64,000 nucleotides of DNA from Acanthopleuribacter pedis (GCF_017377855.1 NZ_JAFREP010000019.1:1-64000), one strand, 5' to 3'; shown: positions 45,801-50,182, counted from the stretch's first letter. Notes: generated by a model from the letters alone, not told the origin. Numbers and translations are program-made.

Positions 45801-48267
45801 ACGGGAAGCACTCGCCCCCGACCGCTTCCCCGCCTTCTGCGAAACGCACGGTATCACCGTTCTCACCCTGCCACCTTCCTTCCTGCACACCCTCGAAAAA
45901 AGACCGCTGCCCGGCGTGCGTTTACTCGCCTCGAGTGGGGATAAGCCGATGCTGGAAGATGTGCGCCACTACGCGCGCCACCACCAGATCGCCAACGCCT
46001 ACGGGCCGACCGAAACCGCGGTGTGCTCCCACATTCATTTGTTGGACCGCGAGCCCGGTGCTGACGAACGGATTCCCGTCGGTCGCCCCATTCCCAATAC
46101 CGAAACCTACATTTTGGACGAGCTTGGTCAGTCCTTGCCGGTCGGCGTTGTCGGTGAGGTCGCCATTGCGGGTGAGGGCCTCGCACGCGGTTATTGGGAG
46201 GACCCCGCCGCCACCGCCGCCTCCTGGGTACCTCATCCCTTTGCAGAGGGTCGCCGCCTCTACCGTACCGGGGATCGCGGCCGTTGGCGCGGTGACGGCT
46301 GCCTCGAGGTCCTCGGCCGTTTTGACGACATGCTGAAAATTCGTGGGTTCCGCATTCATCTCAACGAAATCGCGCGCATGCTCAACAAGCACCAAGCGGT
46401 GGATCTCGCCGTCGTCGCCCAGCGAAACGACGGCGCCGACGAACCCTGCCTGGTCGCCTACCTCAAGTGGTTGCCCGCCTATGCACCACCTTCCCCCGCG
46501 GAACTTCGCCATTGGCTGGGTCAGCGCCTTCCCCACTATATGGTCCCCACTTTTTACGTGAGCGTGCGCCACTTCCCGACCGGACCCGGCGGCAAAATCC
46601 AAATGAATCGCCTGCCCGAACCCGACCCGGCCCGCCACACCGGCAGAGACACCGAGCAATTGTCGCTAACCGGCGAAGTCGCGGCCATACTCGCCGAAAT
46701 TTGGTCCGCGCTATTGGGCTGCTCCAAACCCCATCCCCAAGACCATTTCTTCGAATTGGGCGGCCACAGCTTGCGTGCCACCGTGCTCACCGCCCGGGTT
46801 CGCACCGAACTCAAGCGCGATATCAGCATCCGAGCCGTGTTCCAGACACCGATCTTCAGCGACATGGCCGCGCTGATCGAAGCCGCACCCGTCGCCGATA
46901 CCAATGCCGTCCAACCCGCGCCGACACCCGACACCTACCCGCTCACCCCCGCGCAGAACCGCCTCTATTTCCTCTATCTGCTTCATGGTGGCACGGACAC
47001 GACCTGGCATCTCTCCACGGGGTTCCGCATGCACGGCCGCTGGGATTGGGACGCCTTCCGCCGCGCCACCTTGGCCCTCATCAACCGCCACGATGTGTTG
47101 CGCACCGCGTTCATCGACGAGGACGGCGTTCCCATGGGTCGCTTGCTCCCAACCGAGACCGTGCGCGCCAACCTCAAGCAATACCTCACCGTGCGCTACA
47201 CCGCAGACCTAAGCGAAATTACCAAACGGGCTATGGAAACGGTTTACACACCGTTCCAGCTGGAAAAAGGCCTCTCCTGGCGGTTGCTCATTGTCCGCGA
47301 GGGTGACGTGGGCACGCGGTTCTACCTCGCCCTTCACCACATCTTAATTGACGGCTGGGGTCTATCCGTCCTGCTCAAGGAGTGGTCACAACTCTACCGC
47401 GCCCTCGCCGGAAACAAGCCCAACCCACTACGTCCGAACGATTTGTACTTCGCCGATATGGCCCATCATCTCGCCAACCGCGACTGGCGCCAGGCCCGCG
47501 ATTTCTGGCGTCAACGCCTCGGCGATGCACCCGACCCCCTGCCACTGCCCTACGATTACGCCCGTGATTTTGACCGTCCCTCGCTAGGTGGCTCGGAACA
47601 TAAAGAGCTCTCCATTGAAATCACGGAAGCCCTCCAAAGCCTGGCTACCAAACGCGGCACCACCTTGGCCAACACCGTCCTCGCCGTGTGGTTTTTCCTC
47701 ATGTACCGCCTCACCGCCCGCGAGGATATCGTGATTGGTGTCGGTTACGCCAATCGAGAACTACCGGAAATCCAGGAGATGGTGGGTTTGTTCACCAACG
47801 TGTTGCTCATCCGCCTTTCCATGCAGGAAGACCTGACCTTCACCGACCTTTTGGACCGAGTCGCCACGGAAATGGGCGCGGCCATGTCGTTCGGCGATTT
47901 CCCCTACGAGTCGGTTGTGGAAATGGTCGAGCCAGAGCGCCGCAACACACGCCAACCGGTGGTTAACGTCATGTACAGCTTCCAAAACTTCCGCGACCCA
48001 CACGGCGGCGCCGTCGTGTCGGAAGAGGCGGAGCAAGACCCGGACGCCATCTGGGTGCGCCCGACCTTCACCATGCTGGACGACGCCCCGAGCCACGCTA
48101 CCGCCATGTTCGACCTCACCCTGTTCGCCTACGCGCGGAAAGACGGAACACTGGGCCTCGACTTGGAATACGACGCGGGCCTCTTCGCCTCGGATACGGC
48201 AGAATACATGGCCCAAAACCTGGTCGAATTTCTCCAAACCATCGCCACCACCACGAAAGAAGCCTAA
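27868..48267 (+). CDS. Giant hexamodular non-ribosomal peptide synthetase with terminal condensation domain
   Basis: A single protein of about 6800 residues has the order (C-A-PCP) six times, then one C domain that ends the protein. There is no thioesterase, reductase, epimerase or methyltransferase domain. All six carrier serines are present (Ser1010, 2067, 3126, 4179, 5227, 6301), as are the A10 lysines of all A domains. The C-domain HHxxxDG motif is intact in C1 and C3-C7; C2 has HHIAGDA. A C domain at the very start usually means N-acylation (a starter C, lipopeptide) or docking with another protein. The terminal C must release the chain by condensation with a free or carrier-bound nucleophile. 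I chose the TTG start at 27868 because GAGGT lies 7 nt upstream and the C domain follows at once; the frame opens at a GTG at 27793 without a ribosome-binding site. No 4'-phosphopantetheinyl transferase, MbtH-like protein or exporter gene is in the window. Confidence 0.95.
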   Translation: MSTSSGYPLTPTQRNVWFDQLRYPDSVLYNLGGFAHIRGALDADLLGVSLRHQINSHDSMRLFFKTDTQGEPIQSAVAHLEIALELVDLETEPERSWREEGESLFRTPFNLAKAPLFRFRLYRENDKKYHLLCIFHHLTVDGYGVFMFVDRLFQDYQHLAAGGNLDHGGRPAFLQQGRRLSTTRLEKSKAFWRTRLADLPPALEPVVSGRPKTPPTGELKAGLFAGTLPRQLVRDLKWFAAQHQTALFPIFLNAYALCLAHLFDRRRTAVGVSLLNRSGRRGKATLGHFADNTLVVPDVDLKVPFYKNTMAVKRELNQVYRHHGQPFATLAKWGMSQGLSRLFEASFSYETPGFDFNYGDLELDYEALITHQLTHPLHLSIRNYREDRDLLVLLEYQEQFIDAFGAEELTRWFCQILQEAAANPTHTGQQIINAVAERDTRPRQWSKRDTPAPPPGPNVARLFHERAEAYPQRTALVVGGNPTSYATLAKNIHRLATRLRTRHGLQRGEVVGVLSENSASFVIGAFATLQVGGVFLPMNPDEPAARGKELLQRAGARLLLTDNRLHDRAMHRDGIDIVPFEEEAIGLRAAHNLAQAYKDDPVELTPHDTAYLIYTSGTSGAPKAVAVPHGALTNLVTQFLAKDFADLPQPQRIAVIDVFYFDAAYHSLFGALLHGHTLYICPRETAADARQLMLYLEKHEIDGIGLNPRLITQLYSLPAMRHRRLPRGFVETGNEAVGLEEVSRLLDDPARADLRLINYYGPTETCVEVTRHEIELERVREQGTVPIGKPDGGYHILILNRHGDLTPPGFIGEIHIGGPGLAHGYRGDPAATAERFVPSPFGNGARLYRTGDLARWLPDGTIAFVGRLDQQMKVAGYRVEAGEVEHHLKRIEDIRDAAVKMVRNTRGEWQLAAYLEANHDLDTDAVREVLTRALPHYMIPSHFTLVGKLPYSDRGKVNKRALPLPSEARAADNMGPRDDLERLLVYLFSKVLALPEVGIHDNFFALGGQSLSGTRLINELRAEGLNLRFRDLFERPTVDALAKILRRPGHKAPPPIQASAEQSDYPCSHGQERLWLLQQVEQNKATYNMVGAYWLEGNLDRDALELATRLMFQYHGILRTTIHLVNNEPRQRINPMPDVLIKDVDFRDKPDPTASAIRATRRFSAAPFDLTEGPLIRLILIQTETRRYLLSLCLHHIAGDAVSVDRLLEQFSQAYNAYHQGAKVTLKKPRLQYRDYAVWQRGRALLGSWQVSRRFWNNRLADLPEPLLLPIDFQRPPVRTGAGHVVRTKWEPSLTAMIDRLARDRSATRFAVLYALTTAFFYRLTGQDDILLGTPSSGRTHPDLKPIIGFMVNTIVLRSRINGHMNLPTLLEQSAKTIANAFDHGDYPFDLMVEAQTGRRDPSRNPLFDVLITLEQSEPVTINLSELRTEALDIAPNLTKFDLIFNFKRNEHHLILEAQYNTDLFRPTTIDALLQRFTTLASAWAEQPECPLARIHLLSVAEWNRLNSSPLSATLKYRHLFDAFEATCLQFPDRAAVQMPDRTLSYEELGLMTMQLLGHPEFIDRVTPGGVVAVEARRGPEAVAASLAISARGAAFVWLDPRQPREKLAAMFDAVSMNLFLRSTPPIRDGTSPLPEHVTERTIAALVADRHAATQIPDVPRHPQQIAYIVFTSGSTGSPKPIAVSHDALLHQLDATRQDLALRYPAQLHIAGTSSMMFDAAMDEIWATLVDGHTWHPMTEETRRDPHQLLHFLETQTIHTLVTTPSYLDVLLDAGLGLRPLRLETLRLGGEVLKASQIKRLRDRTHSAAVTVFNYYGPSEVCVNATHFQLKPGPASEQHPPIGTAIPHMSVLLMDRDGNPVPAGFTGEICIAGAGLAHGYPNSPRETAAAFRPHPLQNGARIYHSGDLGRLDEQGNLHFLGRRDRQVKIRGYRIECGEIEQALSSLEGVSAAVVQPFVDSSGQWELAAYVVAKQQETAELRRQLHTKLPAYMEPAVFIHLHTLPLSRNGKVDRKALPDPLAEIPDENRGFAAPNDGLERLLSDLWRGVLGHERIGRNDNFFDLGGNSLKAARLAVAIHRRLDTRPATRDLFAHPTIAELAVHLCQREPNLYHPIPKAPQQATYPVSNSQQRLWTARQLAGDSAAYNLPECWWLTGRLNKIALEQAFKTVFAAYQVLRTRFVMEGAELRQIVDESAELPLAFEDFSEENEAEKAALRLAVNEANIPFNLETEVPIRVLLVRTEPTRHLLVVTLHHIAADGWSMPILWSRVAAAYNAATTPLEEAPPAPAIQYVDYAVWQGRQLESGALADQETYWLKQMGGELPKLQLVTDGPRPALRSYKGADHRFRLDGPTSRAVHALSRNQGTTVFSILSSAVFALLYRYSGQSDLMCGVTVAGRRHIDLDQQIGLFLNTLPLRCSVDGAAPFHRLMQAIAELLGDALAHGDYPIDRLIEKLELKPDPARSPLFDVLLVNQDTVAEPPRLPGITATPHEIVKQQAKFDLTFYFQDEGKRIGLALEYNAELFTPERMQQMAGHLTRLIKGAVQEPHRSVGMLDMLTSSERHRLVFGVNQTAFAFDNNYTLGEAFSAGAALYPNRTALHFAGTSHTYAELDQLTNRLANALVAQHAVGAGDFTAIYTRRSDWTVIAILAALKAGAAFVPLDLELPPSRAAFMVKDAGCRLILSDGSPLPKEVAATGAAVVDLRTVDGAESALPARTTPLGPAYAIYTSGSTGKPKGVLVAHRSVMNLVFGLEASVYGQHREHLHEALVAPFIFDASIQQVFGALLLCHTLHVLDETTRRDAATLCRHLQTQDIHIFDITPGLFHALLEAGFGNEPGGNIKHITIGSELVATDLIRTWRARPGAQQVAMTNTYGPTEACVEVTAYQLGDELDTSLPSIPIGKPMPNTRVYLLERDGDLAPIGVPGEICIAGEGLALGYLNRADLTAAAFRPNPWEAGERLYYTGDLAVRLPSGDIVFLGRRDHQVKIHGYRIECGEVEQALLRHPQIEGAVVTARGFDGGNHELVAYLIGEEVPLVPLREHLAAFLPHYMIPRFLVFLERFPLNANNKVDRDKLPDPRDRSPEAGVHVPPRDRLEAKLLDLWRALLGLSADDKLGVHDHFFEKGGHSLTATRLAAAIHRVLGVRLPLRVLFEACSVAAQAEIIREEEPSAFIPIQPIPTAPHYPLSHAQKRLWLLSQVGEDQTTYNIPAYTQLVGDLDVSALRASFMAMMRRHESLRTTFAMVDGEPRQFVHAGRPLPFSEVHLDDLDDADLVAQGYAQKEFNKAFDLSTGPLMRITLLKLEAKRHLLLVTMHHIISDGWSMGIWLKELSYFYTAQVQGRAPRLPELGVQYRDYAHWQTRLLNTPMLQKQRAYWLDQLKGPRADCSMPTAKPRPRIRTANGATHHFQLDPPLVNGLRALGLRHGASLFMTLVALLKVVLLRYSGRKDIRVGSAVANRTHADLEGVIGFFVNNLVLREKLEPDMTFEQVLNAVRQTTTAAYENQDYPFDLLAEELDGQRDPARHPLFDVFVVLQNNELDPPELPHLQLVPFDMRTAIAKFDLMLDFHEDGEALDVRLEYSSDIYTSAGMFRLIAHIVELTRSVLAHPRRPVARLDMLTQLDRIQLFSTFCPDQQVFSQTETVIELFEAAASRMHRETALVYGEKRWTYHQLNQAVNQWAHFLRQEQGIEPGDVVGVLANRDPWSVVALLAVLKAGGVYLPIDPDNPATRRAAIIADAGCRRILVGRDQDLPELAFAPPVYELERLPNTSKINPGIVCHQNDPAYIVYTSGATGHPKGVLGTHRCLYNLVQWQRANNRSMREMRTIQYAPLGFDVSLQEILFTLTTHGELHLIPDSLRGDLPALTDLIQAESIESITMPFSVLNLFLHEQADLEKLASLRHVITSGEQPYFTRGIRRFLEHFTDARLHNQYGPSETHVVTNFTLNHESEVEDRIPLGRPISNSRVYVIDDLGQVAPIGCYGEIWIGGANVGLGYVNQPELTKARFTATKNLPDKTVYRTGDRGRWTEDGLLEFIGRADEQVKIRGYRVEFSEIRRALESHGSVNESAVIVWTDPEGDTQMLAYYASRPRVAASVLRQYIAARLPAYMVPVFMFPLDHLPKTHTGKLDRAALPRPIPRRGTKVHPPAEPTNAVEKRLQDLWQDVLGTVPIGIDDPFFELGGTSLKAMRLVHEIHTKLGFQIRPRDLFQAGTIRRLAAEAESFPRGPLQPLPASGPAAHHPVGDGQLRLWLHQQNEPNDVSYNVTAFYEVKGACYGSLFRKAVETLVARHEILRTTYRLINDELRQIVGEARSGIQVMDLSHLNEEDRHIEAEHIACREAETPFDLATGPVLRATLVRFDDTHYLILLNIHHIAVDGLSLRFLVEELQLLYHALINDYPNPLELKRRQYRDAVAYLRRSRGPELLAAQRTYWRAHLTPLPAPLKLPTFQPRPPVKDSSGAIHFVSLGETLGRDLARFAAKQNKSLFMVLHALVNTLLYRYTGQEDIVIGTPDAGRDHPELADQVGYFVNMLPLRTRVDGNQSFAALLDASAEIAMAAYDHAALPFDDVVAAVNPPTDLSRSPLFDVVLVLQDGVEDMPDLDGLSLKPYPCRHINSRFDLTFNITQNGSDLMLALEYRTALFEPKFMARCGRHFLELAEQVCRRPEQRIACFNLLHQSEWQRLESFQNVAGLTLPNVDTMTLFGERAKQYADELAVFSRKQKLTYAELDHYANGLAYTLLKRKELKGREPVVAVLCEPNASAVVFLLAILKAGAVYLPISQAVPGDRALAMLQDAGAVLLIGPEHLYRDLQAWLEDPLEIPVLIQNKLPRPRKKLTRPPVDLDQAATIIFTSGSTGRPKGVVSTHRGLINTALDQGRAFEISPRDRLLKLADLGFDASLYETFIALFHGASLYCVDYETYRDQNHFLAYIAENEISWALMPPAYMRTLDRKDLPTLKFLISAGESGDPGDLRYYAQTKTVINAYGPTETSVCASNHFVEPHRRYPFGVPLGHPLANCELWVLNQQFMPMPIGVTGEIAIGGPGLARGYLDPRWTAERFVPHPFSHGERLYLTGDLGFWNEQGELVFMGRRDNQVSLHGFRIECGEVAHALRDNPRVKDAYVMVREVAANLHLTAYIVQQTPVTADELRHHLLHRLISYMVPSHYIFLEALPLTANGKIDVKRLPEPTRGGIRPDDLDPPRDRFEQMLFDLFCLILNLEEVSLYDHFFELGGHSLSAIKLKTLLLEHYGITLHPRAVFENPTIADLAQHLRDQEKLRRTRKQTVEPPIPRYDHGGSETYPASFAQQRMWVQHHLGSPAYHLSAAFWVEGLLDVVRLRTALQILIQTHGVLRTAFFERDGQAWQKLVAVEQALDFKVVDIQDDCADADDVDEAKIAKAYALTQQAVAAPFDLGAGKPLRVRLVQLSDDYFLLALTIHHIIADGWTLALFVRQLNELMTRAGDPDHTPEPPALGYGDWAAWQRARFAEPDEAVNRAREFWHTHFNPLPPLTLLPTDHPRGGIRTYAGDSLQTVFDKELGGAMRKLAARQGASSYTTWLTLFAILLYRQSSARDWVVGTVVSGRERTETDAVLGLFANTLALPIHVDPRDSFKQLLRKTHQLCNRAIEYGEYPFDLLVSELDPPRDLAHHPLFDVMFSWQNQDIEDLDFGPAIQFTPSRQSEPICMFDITLQMRDTLDGTLELDLIWRKDLYSRARMAELLAQFQQLAGSALAAAHEPVGYLSFIPPARRDLIQRRFAQARVANYPRHLSLAQLIETRAQQFHDRIALVAAGEKITYATLLNQAREIAHALWQRDIRLEQPVTVSLDRTHTEWIQCLLGIVLAGGVFHYIDPELPLNRRLALLVEAQSTLLFGNREDWPEEEIAELEVKFTTPTLLHEDGREPAHHDELPIPSAANLAYLVATSGTYGTPKLVMVEARALINSTFAKMDTYQISDQDHVLQFAAPTFDVALSEVFTTFFSGACLVLMEREALAPDRFPAFCETHGITVLTLPPSFLHTLEKRPLPGVRLLASSGDKPMLEDVRHYARHHQIANAYGPTETAVCSHIHLLDREPGADERIPVGRPIPNTETYILDELGQSLPVGVVGEVAIAGEGLARGYWEDPAATAASWVPHPFAEGRRLYRTGDRGRWRGDGCLEVLGRFDDMLKIRGFRIHLNEIARMLNKHQAVDLAVVAQRNDGADEPCLVAYLKWLPAYAPPSPAELRHWLGQRLPHYMVPTFYVSVRHFPTGPGGKIQMNRLPEPDPARHTGRDTEQLSLTGEVAAILAEIWSALLGCSKPHPQDHFFELGGHSLRATVLTARVRTELKRDISIRAVFQTPIFSDMAALIEAAPVADTNAVQPAPTPDTYPLTPAQNRLYFLYLLHGGTDTTWHLSTGFRMHGRWDWDAFRRATLALINRHDVLRTAFIDEDGVPMGRLLPTETVRANLKQYLTVRYTADLSEITKRAMETVYTPFQLEKGLSWRLLIVREGDVGTRFYLALHHILIDGWGLSVLLKEWSQLYRALAGNKPNPLRPNDLYFADMAHHLANRDWRQARDFWRQRLGDAPDPLPLPYDYARDFDRPSLGGSEHKELSIEITEALQSLATKRGTTLANTVLAVWFFLMYRLTAREDIVIGVGYANRELPEIQEMVGLFTNVLLIRLSMQEDLTFTDLLDRVATEMGAAMSFGDFPYESVVEMVEPERRNTRQPVVNVMYSFQNFRDPHGGAVVSEEAEQDPDAIWVRPTFTMLDDAPSHATAMFDLTLFAYARKDGTLGLDLEYDAGLFASDTAEYMAQNLVEFLQTIATTTKEA
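27883..31020 (+). other. NRPS module 1 (C-A-PCP)
   Basis: C1 has HHLTVDG. A1 has YTSGTSGAPKA (A3; the final G is A), NYYGPTE, YRTGDL and GRLDQQMKVAGYR. My manual specificity code is DAHGVTYVEK, which matches no standard substrate. PCP1 has LGGQSL. As the first module it may take an acyl starter or a chain from another protein. Confidence 0.85.
31060..34190 (+). other. NRPS module 2 (C-A-PCP)
   Basis: C2 carries HHIAGDA, so the final Gly of the HHxxxDG motif is Ala; the catalytic second His is kept. A2 has FTSGSTGSPKP and NYYGPSE, with YHSGDL in place of YRTGDL. My manual code is DADVRGYVNK, unassigned. PCP2 has LGGNSL. Confidence 0.85.
34225..37360 (+). other. NRPS module 3 (C-A-PCP), Gln-like specificity
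   Basis: C3 has HHIAADG. A3 has YTSGSTGKPKG, NTYGPTE and YYTGDL. My manual code DAQDTGTVEK is close to the known Gln code DAQDLGVVDK, so Gln or a related residue is a reasonable guess. PCP3 has KGGHSL. Confidence 0.8.
37405..40510 (+). other. NRPS module 4 (C-A-PCP), Pro-like code
   Basis: C4 has HHIISDG. A4 has YTSGATGHPKG, NQYGPSETHVV and YRTGDR. My manual code DVQTISQVVK differs from the Pro code DVQFIAHVVK at three positions, so Pro or a related small residue is a weak prediction. PCP4 has LGGTSL. Confidence 0.8.
40565..43660 (+). other. NRPS module 5 (C-A-PCP), aromatic-like specificity
   Basis: C5 has HHIAVDG. A5 has FTSGSTGRPKG, NAYGPTETSVC and YLTGDL. My manual code DAYLIAAVCK resembles Phe-type codes such as DAWTIAAVCK, so an aromatic residue is likely. 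PCP5 has LGGHSL. Confidence 0.8.
43730..46880 (+). other. NRPS module 6 (C-A-PCP), atypical A3 motif
   Basis: C6 has HHIIADG. The A3 phosphate-binding loop reads ATSGTYGTPKLV instead of the usual YTSGSTGxPKGV: Thr is replaced by Tyr and the last Gly by Leu, while the Lys is kept. NAYGPTE, YRTGDR and the A10 Lys are intact. My manual code is DVSTASAVCK, unassigned. PCP6 has LGGHSL. Confidence 0.8.
46930..48264 (+). other. NRPS terminal condensation domain (C7)
   Basis: The domain is a complete C domain with HHILIDG, beginning YPLTPAQNRLYF and ending shortly before the stop codon. No A, PCP or TE follows. Terminal C domains release the chain by amide formation with a soluble amine or by cyclisation. 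The adjacent A-PCP-AOS gene offers an obvious amine. Confidence 0.85.
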
Positions 48268-48460
48268 GGGCGTGTGACGCGCAAAGCACACGAGCAAAAC
48301 ATGGGGAAATGCCATTTAGAAGGCTTAGAATCGCCCTTCGTCTATCGTCACCACAGACTTTTTTCTGGGTTCTATAAAAAACGGCCTTTAATCAAATTCA
48401 GCAGCCTAAACACTTCTCTCCCTGCTAGAATTACCCTCGCCAAACCTCGCATGGAGAGAA
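48268..48460. other. Downstream flank of the NRPS gene
   Basis: No gene and no clear Rho-independent terminator is visible in this AT-richer stretch, which marks a change in base composition from the NRPS gene. Confidence 0.4.
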
Positions 48461-48757
48461 ATGTTAAACAACTTCGTGCGAACAAAAAATACGCACCCAA
48501 GACACGGGCTCACCTGGGAAAATTCGATAAAGGGATTTGTCCAGGCAACCCGACCCAAGTTCAGCCAAGAACCCGGCAACCGGTTTTTTGGAACCTCCAT
48601 CTTACGAACCTTTGATGTGACAGTCCCCACCTGTCGGTTTGAGAAGGTATTAATCGTCGGCGGGGTGGAGTTCAGCAAAAAAACAGGCTACGCCTTCGTG
48701 TTCGGTGATTCCAGCAATCATTCGGTTATTGGTTTGATCGGCGGAGGTTCGACATGA
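48461..48757 (+). CDS. Small hypothetical protein overlapping the transposase start (doubtful)
   Basis: This 98-codon frame starts with an ATG preceded by GGAGAGA. Its stop codon overlaps the start codon of the next gene (ATGA), an arrangement typical of translational coupling. I recognise no domain. It could be a small partner of the transposase or a chance frame; the base composition is AT-richer than the NRPS gene. Confidence 0.3.
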   Translation: MLNNFVRTKNTHPRHGLTWENSIKGFVQATRPKFSQEPGNRFFGTSILRTFDVTVPTCRFEKVLIVGGVEFSKKTGYAFVFGDSSNHSVIGLIGGGST

Positions 48758-49686
48758 GTCGACGCCCCCGAATCAAACTCGATAAACCCATTGCGTATTA
48801 CCATGTGATGACCCGAACCGCGCAGCAGGAGTTTTACCTGGATGATTCTTATGTTCCAGGTTTTAAGCATGTTATGCTGGACATCTTCCAAAAAGCGGCC
48901 TCGGTTTTTTACGTGAACATTCTCGCTTGGGTGATCATGGATAACCATTACCATTTGTGTCTTGAGGTGGAAAAACCGCCGATGGATCCCGAGGACCTCA
49001 GAATTCGTTTTGAGCGCCTCCAGGAGATCAACGTCGGTAAAAGGCGGTGGCAGCCTGAGCTTGCCCATGCCTGCTACAAGCGCTTTACCGATTTATCCGA
49101 ATTTATGAAATCCATCAATTATCGGACAGCCATCGCGTTCAACCGCGCGCGAGACACAAAGGGTCATCTGTGGGGCGCCAGATACAACAGCAAAGTCGTT
49201 GAGGATGAGCACGGCCTGTTGAAAGTCATGTGCTACATCGAGCACAATCCCGTGAAAGCAGGTCTATGCAAGACGTCGTCGTTATACCCCTGGTGTTCTG
49301 CCGGTGACCTTAAGCGCCGGCTTGCCGCGGGAAAAACCATTGATTTCCCTGCTATCAACTTTCTCAAGAACCTGCCCCGCAAACGTCGCACACAAAGGTA
49401 CATCCAGCTAGTGGACGAACTAGCGACGAAACTTCACGGTGATCCCGCAAGTCCTGAGCCGGGCGTTGCATCCTACGAATTGCCGATAACCGATGCCGAG
49501 CTTGAAGCGTGGCGCGAAGAGTTCGCATCGAAGGCGCCTGAGGATTGGTCAAACCAGGCGTTTGGTTCAGGGGCATTTCAGATAGAGATCGCGCGGAAGG
49601 AACAGGCCAAGAAGCAAAAAATCACCAAGGTCCGGAAAGAGGCGGTTAAACGAAGGCGTATCGATCCAAGCGAACATCCCGGCTAA
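48754..49686 (+). CDS. REP-associated tyrosine transposase (RAYT, Y1/IS200-like)
   Basis: This 310-residue protein belongs to the Y1_Tnp superfamily (PF01797), close to the TnpA-REP group, whose members cut single-stranded DNA at palindromic sequences with a catalytic tyrosine. The metal-binding HUH motif appears as DNHYHLCLEV about 70 residues in. The candidate nucleophilic Tyr lies in INYRTAIAFNR. The family block GHLWGARYNSKVVEDE and CYIEHNPVKAGL follows. A basic C-terminal extension (RKEQAKKQKITKVRKEAVKRRR) may bind DNA. The start ATG at 48754 has GGAGG upstream. Three hairpins and a complex repeat block follow directly, consistent with RAYT genes sitting among their REP-type substrates. 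I see no flanking IS ends, so this looks like a resident RAYT, not a full IS. Confidence 0.88.
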   Translation: MSRRPRIKLDKPIAYYHVMTRTAQQEFYLDDSYVPGFKHVMLDIFQKAASVFYVNILAWVIMDNHYHLCLEVEKPPMDPEDLRIRFERLQEINVGKRRWQPELAHACYKRFTDLSEFMKSINYRTAIAFNRARDTKGHLWGARYNSKVVEDEHGLLKVMCYIEHNPVKAGLCKTSSLYPWCSAGDLKRRLAAGKTIDFPAINFLKNLPRKRRTQRYIQLVDELATKLHGDPASPEPGVASYELPITDAELEAWREEFASKAPEDWSNQAFGSGAFQIEIARKEQAKKQKITKVRKEAVKRRRIDPSEHPG

Positions 49687-49727
49687 ACATTCCAGATCAA
49701 GCACAACTATATTAAACCAAGCTATTT

Positions 49728-49801
49728 AAAAACAAGCCATGTTTGTTTTTACGCCATAGGTGTGTCTGCCTATGGATTCTTATTCTTGTAGAATTAAGAA
49801 T
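49728..49801. repeat. Three consecutive hairpins downstream of the RAYT gene
   Basis: Inverted repeats are AAAAACAA/TTGTTTTT (49728-49735 and 49743-49750), CATAGG/CCTATG (49755-49760 and 49769-49774) and ATTCTTA/TAAGAAT (49776-49782 and 49795-49801). The first also resembles a terminator for the RAYT gene. Such stem clusters are typical substrates or borders of RAYT-linked elements. Confidence 0.5.
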
Positions 49802-49818
49802 CAGGACCAAAATACCCA

Positions 49819-50182
49819 CGTTTCCATCGAAAACAACAGAGCCCACCCACAAATAACCACCCCACCCCTCCCTCCCGGTGAACCTAATGAGCAGAGCTAA
49901 CCCCCATCTCCATTAAAATCAACCTTTTTCACCTGCCTGTCACCCTCTCGTTTATTAAAATCAACCTTTTTCACCTGCCTGTCACCCTCTCGTTTCCATC
50001 GAAAACAACAGAGCCCACCCACAAATAACCACCCCACCACTCCCTCCCGGTGAACCTAATGAGCAGAGCTAACCCCCATCTCCATTAAAATCAACCTTTT
50101 TCACCTGCCTGTCACCCTCTCGTTCTTTTACCTGCCTGTCACCCTCTCGCTCTCGTTCTTTTACCTGCCTGTCACCCTCTCG
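49819..50182. repeat. Nested direct-repeat block
   Basis: A 132-bp unit occurs twice (49819-49950 and 49991-50122) with essentially one base difference. Its last 39 bp occur once more between them (49954-49992). The 20-bp core ACCTGCCTGTCACCCTCTCG occurs five times in all (from 49931, 49973, 50103, 50130 and 50163). The last two cores have their own T-rich spacer. The spacing is irregular, so this is not a CRISPR array. It looks like repeated partial duplication of one element, next to a RAYT gene and against the broken end of another gene. Confidence 0.85.

Noticed and set aside
48000..48267. Thioesterase or reductase at the NRPS C-terminus
   Set aside because: The protein ends within the C-domain fold; there is no GxSxG or NAD(P)-binding motif.
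49819..50182. Possible CRISPR array
   Set aside because: Repeat spacing is irregular and the sequences between the cores are themselves repeats, not unique spacers; no cas genes are near.
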